Numbered from the stretch's first letter, positions 17,904 through 26,842 are shown. The stretch: DNA of 64,000 nucleotides from Iodobacter fluviatilis (GCF_004194535.1 NZ_CP025781.1:930001-994000); one strand, 5' to 3'. Notes: generated from the letters alone by a model not told the origin. Program-made: numbers and translations.

Positions 17904-18170
17904 AGGGTCTGTTGACGTTTCATTCGCCATTGCGCTGAGCCGGAAAACGGCCAGGCACAAGGCATGTGACGAAGGCAATAACGGGTTATTGTCGAGGAGC
18001 ATAACGCAGTGAATGGCCATTTTCCGGCTCAGCCCTTCGGGTTTAGCCCATTTTTGGGGCTGCACGGCGTTAAAAATCGCTGATGGTACTCGTACCATGT
18101 CGCAATTTTCTCCTTGTTCAGCCCCAAAACTGGGCCAAACGCAGCCGTGAATGAAACGTCAACAGACCCT
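17904..18170. mobile_element. MITE-like element with 22-bp perfect terminal inverted repeats
   Basis: 267 bases bounded by AGGGTCTGTTGACGTTTCATTC and its exact reverse complement. The interior holds a second inverted pair, GCTGAGCCGGAAAACGGCCA against TGGCCATTTTCCGGCTCAGC, and cannot encode a transposase. A relic of the same family is at 4903-4960. I see no clear target duplication. Its right end is only 33 bases before the start of the solute-binding gene, so it may contribute promoter or leader sequence. Confidence 0.75.
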
Positions 18171-18203
18171 GGATTTAATGCCAAGAGCAAAGAGGGCAAA
18201 ATC

Positions 18204-18962
18204 ATGCATGCAACACAGAGCCGCTTCCTTATTGCTGGCGTTATAAGCCTACTAAGTAGTACGCACAGCTTAGCTACGCCACTAGAAATTCTCGTTGAAA
18301 ATGCTGCAGAGCCTTTCTCAAGAGCGGATGGCACAGGTTACGCCAATGATTTAGTTGTTGCCGCCTTTGCCGCCGTGGGGATCGAAGCAAAGCTAAAGGT
18401 CGTACCCTACTCCCGCTGCAAAAAAATGGTACTAGATGCCAAAGCGATTGCTTGTTTTAATATGGCTTGGGAACCTGCGATGGCTGGGAAAATTAAATTT
18501 CCTAGTATGCCGCTCTATACCGTTACCCCCATTTATTTTCAAAATAAAGCCCACCCGCTCAGCGCTAAAAGTGAAGCCGAATTTAGCGTTGGTTTAAAAA
18601 TTGGCGTGGTCAGTGGCTATGAATATCCGCCAAGTGCCAGTCAATTACCCAAACGAGGCATTATTTTTGTACAGGGCCAAAATGAACAAATCAATTTAAA
18701 ACAACTCGCGCTTGGTAGTATTAACGCAGCCTTAGTGATGGCCAGCGAAATACAAACTCCACAGTATTGGGCCGATAACGCGGGGGTAACCGCCCAAGTT
18801 GAAACCACCTTTTTTAGCAGTAAACAAGATGTGTTTATTGGCTTTAGCCCTCAACATCCCAAGGGATTATGGGCATTGAAAAAATTTGAAGAAGGCTATA
18901 AAGCCATTACTGATAATGAAAAAATAAAGCAAATAAAAGCCAAATGGCAGCCCCAAAAATAA
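18204..18962 (+). CDS. Periplasmic solute-binding protein, SBP_bac_3 family
   Basis: 252 residues. A signal peptide (MHATQSRFLIAGVISLLSS, cleavage near SLA-TP) precedes a type II periplasmic-binding fold: LEILVENAAEPFSRADGTGYANDLVVAAF, then VVPYSRCKKMVLDAKAIACFNM, then LKIGVVSGYEYPPSA. It resembles amino-acid-binding proteins or stand-alone sensors. No ABC permease or ATPase genes are nearby, so it may work with components elsewhere or have a signalling job. I chose the ATG at 18204 with GAGGG upstream; the longer frame from 18114 starts inside the mobile element. The ligand is unknown. Confidence 0.8.
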   Translation: MHATQSRFLIAGVISLLSSTHSLATPLEILVENAAEPFSRADGTGYANDLVVAAFAAVGIEAKLKVVPYSRCKKMVLDAKAIACFNMAWEPAMAGKIKFPSMPLYTVTPIYFQNKAHPLSAKSEAEFSVGLKIGVVSGYEYPPSASQLPKRGIIFVQGQNEQINLKQLALGSINAALVMASEIQTPQYWADNAGVTAQVETTFFSSKQDVFIGFSPQHPKGLWALKKFEEGYKAITDNEKIKQIKAKWQPQK

Positions 18963-19085
18963 GCCGAAACAAACCCGAGGATTTCGGCCCCCAAAGGCTT
19001 GATTCACAGCATGCGAGTAATCGTAAATCAAACGCCAACAAGCTCTTGTTAAATCGCCATTATCTCTTTCAAGTAAAAGCGCTAA

Positions 19086-19443
19086 CTACGCTTTTGTTGC
19101 CGCCGAAACAACCGTCATCGGCAAACGTAATTCTTCATGAATTAAACCTTGCATAGCTAAAGCCGCTTTAACGGGGCCTAGCAGCCTGTCGGACTTAAGA
19201 CTGATCTACTACGGAAAAGCCGGATTTGGCCATATTTCACGCATTTTCTCGTTGAATAGCCAGCTATTCGCCTCAAAAACCCGTGAAATCTGTCTCAAAC
19301 CGGTCTTTTCCTCGCTACGATCACTTAAGTCCGACAGGCTGCTAGATTAGGCTCGGCAAAAAGTAATTTAATCAATGGCCGTAATTGTTGATCCATTTTT
19401 CTAGCGGCAACTAAATGCCCCGCTTGAATATACTGCCGCCAAA
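19086..19443 (-). pseudogene. dapA-like (dihydrodipicolinate synthase family) remnant interrupted by a repeat
   Basis: Read on the minus strand, 19443-19346 gives FWRQYIQAGHLVAARK then MDQQLRPLIKLLFAEPN. After the 168-base repeat, 19177-19086 gives GPVKAALAMQGLIHEELRLP then MTVVSAATKA-stop. Together this is the C-terminal ~65 residues of the DapA family (compare the LF.EPN..PVKWA and LRLPMTP motifs). The part upstream is lost: an in-frame stop lies just before and no N-terminal domain is recognisable. Dropping the repeat plus one CTAG reads EPN-L-GPVKAAL without a frameshift. Confidence 0.75.
19178..19345 (+). repeat. CTAG-bounded palindromic element, copy C, inserted in dapA-like remnant
   Basis: 168 bases, nearly identical to copy A and in the same orientation. 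The centre GAATAGCCAGCTATTC is a palindrome and the two arms pair imperfectly over the full length. CTAG stands at both ends. Because the flanking coding remnant is continuous when one CTAG is kept, CTAG behaves as the target site. Confidence 0.88.
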
Positions 19444-19588
19444 AACGCTATTGTGATCATTTTGATTGGGGCAGTAAGGGGCGACCAGCATGATTGATCC
19501 CCCAGTAACTGAACCTGCATGGCTTTTAACAGGGGCAAGCCCTGATGAAGCCGTGTGGTCCAGGCTGGGAGAAATCGTTCATATCGCT

Positions 19589-20953
19589 TTAGTTAGCCAC
19601 TTGATACTTAGGCGGTAAGAACAGTGCTGCAATTTGCGGTGCGCGCTTTAATTTAGATAAAGGCGCATCTGGCATGCTGTCATAGCTTTGTGCGCGAGCA
19701 CGGCTGCTTGGTGCTGCGTTTGGGTTGCGAGTTAAAGCAGCAACCGCCGGGGAAGCAGGCGTTGGCGCACGCTCGCGGCGGGGCGCAGCAGCCACTTCTA
19801 GTGGTGTAGTGCCAGGAGAAAACCCCGGTACTGGGATCAAAGGCAGATCACGCTTGAGCATTTTTTGAATGCCAAGGTAAGCTTTCTCTTCTTCTGGGGC
19901 CACCAAAGAAATTGCGATACCCGTAGCGCCAGCACGGCCAGTACGGCCAATGCGGTGTACGTAGTCTTCTGGATTTGTTGGCAGCTCAAAGTTAATCACA
20001 AACGGCAGCTCGTTAATATCCAAGCCTCGCGCGGCCACATCGGTAGCGACCAATACCTTTAAACTGCCATCTTTAAATGCAGCTAGCGTTTCTAAACGAG
20101 ATTGCTGGGTGCGATCGCCATGAATAGCTTCGGCAGAAAAACCTGTGCGTTTTAGCTCGCGGCCTAATTGCTCTGCGCCAATTTTAGTGCGGCAAAAAAC
20201 AATCACTTGGCTCATATTATGCGTGCGGATCAAATGGGCAACGAGGGCTTTCTTACGGCTTTTTTCTACCGGATGCAGCTCTTGCTTTACCGATTCATTG
20301 GCAGAATTTTGGCGCGCCACTTCGATGACTTCTGGGTCGTGCATAAAATCTTCGGCCAGCTTTTTGATCTCTGGCGCAAAAGTTGCGGAGAACAACAACG
20401 TTTGCTTACGACTAGTGCAAAGCTCAAAAATCTTGCGAATATCCAGAATAAAACCCATATCCAACATACGATCGGCTTCATCCAGAATCAGAATTTCAAC
20501 TTGGGATAAATTCACCGATTTTTGCTGAATATGATCTAGCAAGCGCCCTGGCGTAGCGACTAAAATCTCTACGCCTTCACGCAATTTAGGAATCTGCGCC
20601 TTAATATCCATGCCGCCAAATACTACGTGGCTACGCAGTGGCATATATTTGCTATAGGTGGTGACGCTTTCAGAAACCTGATCGGCCAGCTCACGCGTTG
20701 GCGTTAAAATCAAAACGCGAATCGGGTGGCGAGCTGGGGATGCACTGGTATTGGCATGCTTAGCGATTTTAGTCAGAATCGGCAAGGTGAACGCGGCGGT
20801 TTTACCGGTGCCTGTTTGTGCGGCACCAAGCACGTCGCGCCCAGATAGAATAACAGGGATGGCCTGCGCTTGAATCAGCGTCGGATGTTCATAACCTTGC
20901 TCGGCGACTGCCTTGAGCACTTCCGGAGCCAGCCCGAGCGATGAGAATGTCAT
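19589..20953 (-). CDS. rhlE: DEAD-box ATP-dependent RNA helicase RhlE
   Basis: 454 residues. Helicase motifs are in order: Q motif (EQGYEHPTLIQAQAIP), motif I AQTGTGKT, Ia PTRELADQ, II LDEADRMLD, III FSATF, IV VIVFCRT, V ATDVAARGLD and VI HRIGRTGRAG. A basic, low-complexity C-terminal tail (RRERAPTPASPAVAAL to the end) fits RhlE-type helicases that act in ribosome assembly and RNA turnover. I chose the ATG at 20953 (MTFSSLGL), with GGAAAG upstream; a TTG at 20983 is less likely. The gene sits between two inverted copies of the CTAG element. Confidence 0.93.
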   Translation of the reverse strand: MTFSSLGLAPEVLKAVAEQGYEHPTLIQAQAIPVILSGRDVLGAAQTGTGKTAAFTLPILTKIAKHANTSASPARHPIRVLILTPTRELADQVSESVTTYSKYMPLRSHVVFGGMDIKAQIPKLREGVEILVATPGRLLDHIQQKSVNLSQVEILILDEADRMLDMGFILDIRKIFELCTSRKQTLLFSATFAPEIKKLAEDFMHDPEVIEVARQNSANESVKQELHPVEKSRKKALVAHLIRTHNMSQVIVFCRTKIGAEQLGRELKRTGFSAEAIHGDRTQQSRLETLAAFKDGSLKVLVATDVAARGLDINELPFVINFELPTNPEDYVHRIGRTGRAGATGIAISLVAPEEEKAYLGIQKMLKRDLPLIPVPGFSPGTTPLEVAAAPRRERAPTPASPAVAALTRNPNAAPSSRARAQSYDSMPDAPLSKLKRAPQIAALFLPPKYQVAN

Positions 20954-21272
20954 GCGTGTTTCTTTCCGAAAAATTAAGAACAACGTTCCAATTTACACGA
21001 AGCCAGCCTCCCTGCATACCCTAGCAGCCTGTCGGACTTAAGCGATCGTAGCGAGGGGAAGCCCGGTTTGAGGCAGATTTAACGGATTTTTGAGGCGAAT
21101 AGCTGGCTATTCAACGAAAAAATGCGTTGAATATGGCCAAATCCGGCTTTTCCGAAGTAGATCAGTCTTAAGTCCGACAGGCTGCTAGCTGACAAAGGGC
21201 CCGCAGCTTAGCAGGCTGTCAGCCCGCCAATCAGTTAAACTAGCGCCATTTTAAACCTGACGAGATAAAGCC
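20954..21272. other. Divergent region rhlE / prmB carrying repeat copy D
   Basis: 319 bases between divergent starts, more than half of it repeat copy D. The rhlE promoter must lie between 20954 and 21020 or inside the repeat. I see no other feature. Confidence 0.5.
21021..21188 (-). repeat. CTAG-bounded palindromic element, copy D (reverse orientation)
   Basis: 168 bases, reverse orientation relative to copies A and C, with the same 20-base ends and CTAG on both sides. It lies 67 bases upstream of the rhlE start and 84 bases before prmB, in a region that must hold promoters for both. Confidence 0.87.
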
Positions 21273-22181
21273 ATGTTTGATCACGCTTCTCAATATTTAA
21301 GCACCGTGCGCGACTTACATCGCTTTGCGGTCAGCCGTTTCAACGCTGCTGAGCTGTTTTATGGCCACGGCACCGATAATGCTTGGGACGAAGCCGCCTA
21401 TTTAATCTTATCCACGCTTAAATTGCCGCTTGATCGCTTAGAGCCGGTGTACGACGCCAAGCTCTTACCCGAAGAATTAGCCCAAGTGCTCGATATTCTT
21501 AAACAGCGCGTAGAAACCCGCAAACCCGCCGCCTACCTTACAAAAGAAGCGTGGCTGGGCGAGTATAAATTTTTCGTGGACGAGCGCACCATCGTGCCGC
21601 GCTCATTTATTGCCGAGATTATCCGTGAAGGTGGCTTAACGCCGTGGATCGAATACCCAGAGCTCATCCACCGCGCGATGGATCTGTGCACAGGTTCGGG
21701 CTGCTTGGCAATTGTGATGGCCGATGCCTTCCCTGATGCCGCTATTGATGCGCTGGATTTATCCCCAGATGCGCTTGATGTGGCAGAAATCAATGTGCTG
21801 GAATACAGCCTTGGCGAGCGCATTGATCTAATGGATTCGGATCTCTTTAGCGCGGTTGAAGGCGAGTTATATGATCTGATTATCTCTAACCCACCCTATG
21901 TGGATGCGCATTCGGTAGAAGAGCTGCCACCCGAATATCTGCACGAGCCAGAAATGGCCCTTGGCAGCGGTGAAGATGGCTTAGATATTACCCGCCGTAT
22001 TCTGGAAGAAGCCACCCGCTTCCTTAATCCGCTTGGTGTCTTAGTCGTAGAAATCGGCCACAACCGTGACGAGCTAGAAGCCAGCTACCCAGATCTGCCA
22101 TTTGTATGGCTAGAAACTGAAAGTGGCGATGGCTTTGTATTCTTGCTGACACGCGAAATGCTGGTTGAAGCAGGGATGTAA
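21273..22181 (+). CDS. prmB: 50S ribosomal protein L3 glutamine N5-methyltransferase PrmB
   Basis: 302 residues. The N-terminal helical domain is followed by the PrmB-type segment AYLTKEAWLGEYKFFVDERTIVPRS, the SAM site MDLCTGSGCLAIVMADAFP and the catalytic ISNPPYVD. The WLGEYKFFVDE stretch separates it from the release-factor enzyme PrmC. It methylates a glutamine of ribosomal protein L3. Probably monocistronic, with a terminator right after it. Confidence 0.93.
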   Translation: MFDHASQYLSTVRDLHRFAVSRFNAAELFYGHGTDNAWDEAAYLILSTLKLPLDRLEPVYDAKLLPEELAQVLDILKQRVETRKPAAYLTKEAWLGEYKFFVDERTIVPRSFIAEIIREGGLTPWIEYPELIHRAMDLCTGSGCLAIVMADAFPDAAIDALDLSPDALDVAEINVLEYSLGERIDLMDSDLFSAVEGELYDLIISNPPYVDAHSVEELPPEYLHEPEMALGSGEDGLDITRRILEEATRFLNPLGVLVVEIGHNRDELEASYPDLPFVWLETESGDGFVFLLTREMLVEAGM

Positions 22182-22188
22182 TGGTTCA

Positions 22189-22222
22189 TTAGGGTGGGTG
22201 CTGCCTACCCACCCTAAGTTTT
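22189..22222 (+). terminator. Rho-independent terminator after prmB
   Basis: TTAGGGTGGGT and ACCCACCCTAA form an 11-bp perfect stem with a six-base loop, followed by GTTTT; eight bases after the prmB stop. Confidence 0.75.
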
Positions 22223-22835
22223 ACATCGTTACTACACCAATCGCTGCAATAAATCAGATGGCGCAATATATAAAGTGCCTCTGCCGCCTTTAGTGGGCAA
22301 GAGCAGTTTATTTTCAGTGCCTTCGGCACGCTGATCTTGGTGCGAGTGCCCCCGCTACAAGTGATCATGTTAATCGGATTGGGTTTACCTCGTTTTACGA
22401 GAAAATGTATTCTGTTGATTAAAATATTTTCAAGCCCACTGATCGGGCTTTTATCTCTATTCATGGCACGGGGCTTAAAAATCCCCTTGAAGCACGCCGA
22501 GCGAGGAATAAGCGGATCGGGGTTTCGACAAAGGGGTAGCGAGGCAGCGAGCGCGCAGCCTTTGTCGCCGAGCCGATTATCCGCAGCGAGGGGCCTTCGT
22601 GCTTCGTGGGGCGGCCTTCTTTGCTTACTTTCTTGGCCGTTCAAGAAAGTGAGGCCCACGCGGGGGCACCCGCACCAAAATTAACGTGCTGAAAGCACTA
22701 AAAATAATTTACTGAATAGAATCTAGTAAGCAAAATTGAACCGCTATGCTCAATACCGCTCATCAAGTACAATCCAAAAGATAATTTAATTAAAAATAAA
22801 GCCTCTCAACTTTCTAGGGTCAATAAAACCAGGTT
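22223..22835. other. Gene-poor junction between prmB and the restriction genes
   Basis: About 610 bases. A minus-strand fragment ending at 22232 translates as TENKLLLPTKGGRGTLYIAP then SDLLQRLV-stop and looks like the tail of a lost gene I cannot name. It is followed by an inverted-repeat-bounded GC-rich segment (22317-22698) and then about 140 AT-rich bases that probably contain the promoter for the AAA gene. Confidence 0.45.
22317..22698. repeat. Segment bounded by 36-base imperfect inverted repeats
   Basis: The left end (22317-22352) is the reverse complement of the right end (22663-22698) apart from about six positions, all transitions. Both read GGGGCAC-CGCACCAA-AT-A-CGTGC-GAA-GCAC in the outward-to-inward sense. 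The GC-rich interior contains GGGGCGGCCTTCTTTGCTTA and AAGAAAGTGAGGCCCACGCG, a type of intergenic sequence that recurs in many proteobacterial genomes. Open frames inside look like artefacts. Confidence 0.55.
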
Positions 22836-24362
22836 ATGAATAATTTAAGCCTTTATTTGAAGCCAGGAACAAAAATTGGCTCTCGATCACCCACTTATAC
22901 AATTGAAAAAACGACTCAAGAATTAATCTATCTTCGCTCTGAGCCTAATGCAAAAAATGCCAATGGCACTTTGCGTTTAATTCCGGCGATTGTCGTGATT
23001 GACTTACTGAAAGCTATTTCAGAAAAAAAGATGTCAACCGATGAGATTAATAGAAAAAGAGACGACAACGAATCGGAAAAGTTATTTCAAAAATTAAAAC
23101 TAGATCACGATCCTTTTATTCTTGGTTATGAATCAACGATTAAGGCCATTTGCGAATACTGTATTAACAATCCGCTCAGCCACTTAGTAAACACAAAATC
23201 ACAAAACCTCCCCAAACCATTCCTCCTCCTCGCTGGCATCTCCGGCACGGGGAAAACTCGGTTTGTTCGGGAGCAGGCGCGCTCTTCTTGCCCTGCTGGC
23301 ACAATAAACTACGCGCTGATTCCGGTGCGGCCAGATTGGCATGAGCCATCTGATTTGCTAGGTTATGTTTCCAGAATTGGCGGCACGCATTATGTGGCTA
23401 CACCGTTTTTGCAGTTTATGGCGGCGGCTTGGCGGGATGCGGTGCAGCCTGCTGCGGGCTATGTATTAAAAGACAGCAGCCACATCACCCCATTTTGGGC
23501 TTGCTTAGATGAAATGAATTTAGCGCCGGTTGAGCAATATTTTGCAGATTACTTATCGGTATTAGAAACGCGGCAATGGGATCAGCAAGGCTACACAAGC
23601 GAGGCTATTTTTGCGCCAAGCGCCCTGCTGAAATCTGAAGCGCCCCAGGTCATCAGCAAGCTACGCGCTGATCTAGGATTTACCGATGCAGCATGGGATG
23701 GCCTGTGGGCGTATTTTCTGCAGCATGGAATGCCGCTGCCGCCCAACCTGATTGTAGCGGGCACGGTCAATATGGATGAAACCACGCATGGGTTTTCACG
23801 CAAGGTAATTGATCGCGCCTTTAGCATCGATTTTGGCGAGTTTTTCCCCAATGAATTTAACGATTACTTTGAGCCAAAATTACAGGCCATCACGCTAAGC
23901 TTTCCGCTTGATTCACGCATCGCCAGCCCTACTGAGCTGGCCGAAGTGCAAGCAGATTCTGATGGCCAAAAGAGTATCCAGTTTTTAAAACAGATCAATC
24001 AAAAATTGGCAGGTAGCCCTTTTTCCTTGGCATTTCGTGCGCTTAACGAGCTGCTGCTAATGCTGAAATGCTTTTCACCGCCAGATGAATCGGCGCTGTA
24101 TGCCGTGTGGGATGATTTTTTAATGGCTAAATTGCTACCCCGGCTAGAGGGCGACGAAGACAAGCTCAGCAATAAAGAAGGCAATATACTGACCCAATTA
24201 CAAGCCTTACTAAGCGCGCAGTTTCAAGGCCATACCACCCGCCCTGATCTCTTTAACACCCAGAATGATGTTCCGCCGCAGATTGAATTTCGCTCGCTTA
24301 AAAAGCTGATTTGGATGAGCGAGCGCCTTGAGCGCGATCGCTTTACTTGCTTCTGGCCCTAG
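22836..24362 (+). CDS. McrB-like AAA+ NTPase (type IV restriction-like)
   Basis: 508 residues. An N-terminal region of about 125 residues, not recognised, would be the DNA-recognition part. The AAA+ domain has Walker A GISGTGKT at 134-141, Walker B with Asp225-Glu226 in CLDEMNLAPVEQYF, and the McrB-type sensor segment AGTVNMDETTHGFSRKVIDRAF near 309-330. It resembles the COG1401 McrB group, motor subunits that translocate DNA and activate a McrC-type nuclease. Two bases separate the stop from the nuclease gene. Likely role: restriction of foreign or modified DNA, by family. Confidence 0.82.
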   Translation: MNNLSLYLKPGTKIGSRSPTYTIEKTTQELIYLRSEPNAKNANGTLRLIPAIVVIDLLKAISEKKMSTDEINRKRDDNESEKLFQKLKLDHDPFILGYESTIKAICEYCINNPLSHLVNTKSQNLPKPFLLLAGISGTGKTRFVREQARSSCPAGTINYALIPVRPDWHEPSDLLGYVSRIGGTHYVATPFLQFMAAAWRDAVQPAAGYVLKDSSHITPFWACLDEMNLAPVEQYFADYLSVLETRQWDQQGYTSEAIFAPSALLKSEAPQVISKLRADLGFTDAAWDGLWAYFLQHGMPLPPNLIVAGTVNMDETTHGFSRKVIDRAFSIDFGEFFPNEFNDYFEPKLQAITLSFPLDSRIASPTELAEVQADSDGQKSIQFLKQINQKLAGSPFSLAFRALNELLLMLKCFSPPDESALYAVWDDFLMAKLLPRLEGDEDKLSNKEGNILTQLQALLSAQFQGHTTRPDLFNTQNDVPPQIEFRSLKKLIWMSERLERDRFTCFWP

Positions 24363-24364
24363 CC

Positions 24365-26712
24365 ATGCCTGATCTGCTTAAGCTAGAAACCAGCGATTGG
24401 TCGCTTAATGTGTGGAGCCGCGATATTGCGCCCTCGCAAAAGCAGCTCTCGGCCACCTTGGCCGCTAGGCAAGCCACGGCCCAGCCTATGGCGATTCAGC
24501 TGCGGCCCTCTAAATTTAAAAGCTGCACCCCACTGCCTTGCATTGCAGAACACGTGCTTTTGCTGCGCGAGCCTATTTTCTTTGAAAACCGCAGCTACGA
24601 ATTTGAATTTACCTTTAGCCAAGCGATGGACACGGCAGAAATCCGCCATCGGCTCACCAGCATTTGCGATGCATTTCGCTTCACTGGTAGCGCACTGCGT
24701 GGCACGCTAAACACCGGCAACGATGTAGGTTGGCTGCGCTTGGGCCTGCATTACTGCCGCCACGGCCAATGGCAAGAGGCGGCGCTGGCGTTTGAAGTGC
24801 TGCCGGTTAAAATGCTGATGGTGGATGATCTAGAAAAAATCAATGCCGCCATTGATCACAGCTATCCACTCTGGCGCTTTGCCCTAGCGCAAAAGACCGA
24901 TCACGAGCTAGCCCAATCCAAAAAACCGCATGAACGCTTCCCCTTGCTATGGCTGGCGCAATTTACCGCGCTGCGCGAGGCCTTACATAAAGAAATCCAC
25001 TATATCTGCAACGCCCCGCATAATCGGCTGCAAACAAGCCACCGCACGCTACGTGCAGACCGCCTGCATGGCAAGATGGCCTATCGTTTAGAAGAAAAAG
25101 TCTCCCAAGCACTGGCCATAGGGGATACGCATCGCCGCTTTAAAACCAGCAGCCAACGCCTTTCTGTGGATACCCCAGAAAACCAATTTATTCGCATGGT
25201 TTTAGAATACAGCAGCCGCAGCTTGGCCCGCTTTGCCAGCGGCGCAGCAGCACACAATACCGCCCCTGATCGCCAGCGGATTTCGCCCGCATTTTTTGCC
25301 GAGTTGGCCCTATGGCAAAAGCAGCTAGCCCAGCGCCTTGCCCATCCACTGTTTGATGAAGTCAGCCATTTTAATGGCATGGAGCGCGAATCACTGGTGC
25401 TGCACCAACGCGCTGGCTATGCCGGGGTTTATCGAATCTGGCAGCAATTAAAGCTTTATCTCGATGTGTTTGGCCGCCATGCCGCGATCTCTGTTAAGCC
25501 GGTTTCCGAGCTGTATGAAATCTGGTGCCTGCTTGAACTACGCCGCCAACTACACGCGCTTGGCTTTGTAGAGCAGGCCAGTAACAAGGCATTGCTTGAT
25601 GAAAAAAACCTAGAAAAAGTCTTAAAGAATGGCTTAGGCGCGTCCTTTACCTTTAGCCGCAGCGATGGCATAGAGCTACGCTTGGCCCATGAGCCCTTGT
25701 TTGGCAAACCCGGCAGCCGCTTTAACCAAATTTACTCTTGGAATGCCACGCAAAAGCCGGATATTTTGCTAGAAGCCACCTTCCCCAATGGGGAGCAAAT
25801 TATCTGGATTTTTGATGCTAAGTACCGTATCGATCAGTCAGATAAACCCAACACGCCAGACCTTGCCCCAGACGATGCGCTAAACCAAATGCACCGCTAC
25901 CGCGATGCCCTGATTCATCTTAGCCAATCGCCTGAAGGCGCAATCCTAAAAAGCCGCCCTGTAGTCGGTGCCTATGTGCTGTATCCGGGCTGGCATCCGC
26001 TGCAAGATACCCCCAAGGTAATCCTTACCATCAAGCAATCGAGGCCGTGGGCATCGGCGCTTTCCCCGCCCTGCCAGAGCAAGAAAATGGCTGGTTGGCG
26101 GCGTTTTTGCGGCAACATTTAGGCGGCAAGCCAAACGCTATCGAATACCGAATCGAAGCGCCCGACGAATACCTTGCCCAAGATTCAGTACGCATCGCGC
26201 CTTCTGGGCTATACCTGCGCCGTAATGCCCAGCTGGTGTTTGTTGCCCCAGCGGGTGGTGGCCGAACGCCAGCTTATCTAGAGCGCTTTAGGCAAGGCAC
26301 AGCCCGCTGGTATCACATCCCCATTGCTACCATTAACAAGCAGCAAACCTCGCACGCCATCATGCAAGACATCGCCCACTGCGCAATTGCCATTCATAGC
26401 ACGGGCAAACATTCAGTGATCAACTATGTGTATGACGTGCGCTCCGTAAAACTAGTGCAGCGCCACAAGATTACTGCTGAGCAATCAGGAAAAAACGATA
26501 AAGCAAGCATTAACAAAGACACAGACACCGGCCAATACTGGCTATTTGAACTTGGCGCATCCCACGCGCTAAACACGCCGCTGCAACTCAATAGCCAGCG
26601 TAAATTCAAATTTAAAATCACCAGCATGAGCGATATCCTAAGCGCCACCAATGGCGATATGCTCGCTAAAAGATACAGCTATCTCTATCAAGAGGCGCTG
26701 CTGGATGCTTAG
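24365..26712 (+). pseudogene. McrC-like nuclease (DUF2357 + PD-(D/E)XK), frameshifted
   Basis: Two reading frames make up one protein: 24365-26122 (585 codons before a stop) and an overlapping frame open to 26712. The first holds a DUF2357 region (AFEVLPVKMLMVDDLEK; SVDTPENQFIRMVLEY) and a nuclease core with Asp466 (KPDILLE) and Asp484-Ala-Lys486 in WIFDAKYR. The family sequence ending GWHPLQDTP continues in the other frame as NPYHQAIEAVGIGAFPALP, so a base is missing near 26010-26021. One extra C in the C5 run at 26010-26014 would restore a 782-residue protein. As read, the product keeps the nuclease core but loses about 225 C-terminal residues. Confidence 0.8.
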
Positions 26713-26842
26713 TTTGGGCGGGAGCCTAGCGGCGTACTTGCCAGCGGGTGAGCGGGCTAGCGGGCAGAGGCATGCTGCACAGCAGCACGCCCCCTTCCCT
26801 ACTCCACCTAAGCCGCTTTAAAAAAATAGACCCATCAATGCC

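Larger units (their letters stand above)
18963..19588. other. Region between solute-binding gene and rhlE
   Basis: 626 bases between convergent genes. It holds the dapA-like pseudogene remnant (19086-19443, minus) with CTAG-repeat copy C inside. The stretch 19446-19588 is probably more decayed sequence, but I could not assign its translation in any frame. Confidence 0.6.

Noticed and set aside
18114-18203. N-terminal extension of the solute-binding protein
   Set aside because: It lies partly in a mobile element and would bury the signal peptide; the ATG at 18204 has a ribosome site.
22189-22659. 156-residue minus-strand open frame over the inverted-repeat segment
   Set aside because: Proline/arginine-rich translation without domain character, lying across a palindromic GC-rich segment; typical of non-coding repeats.
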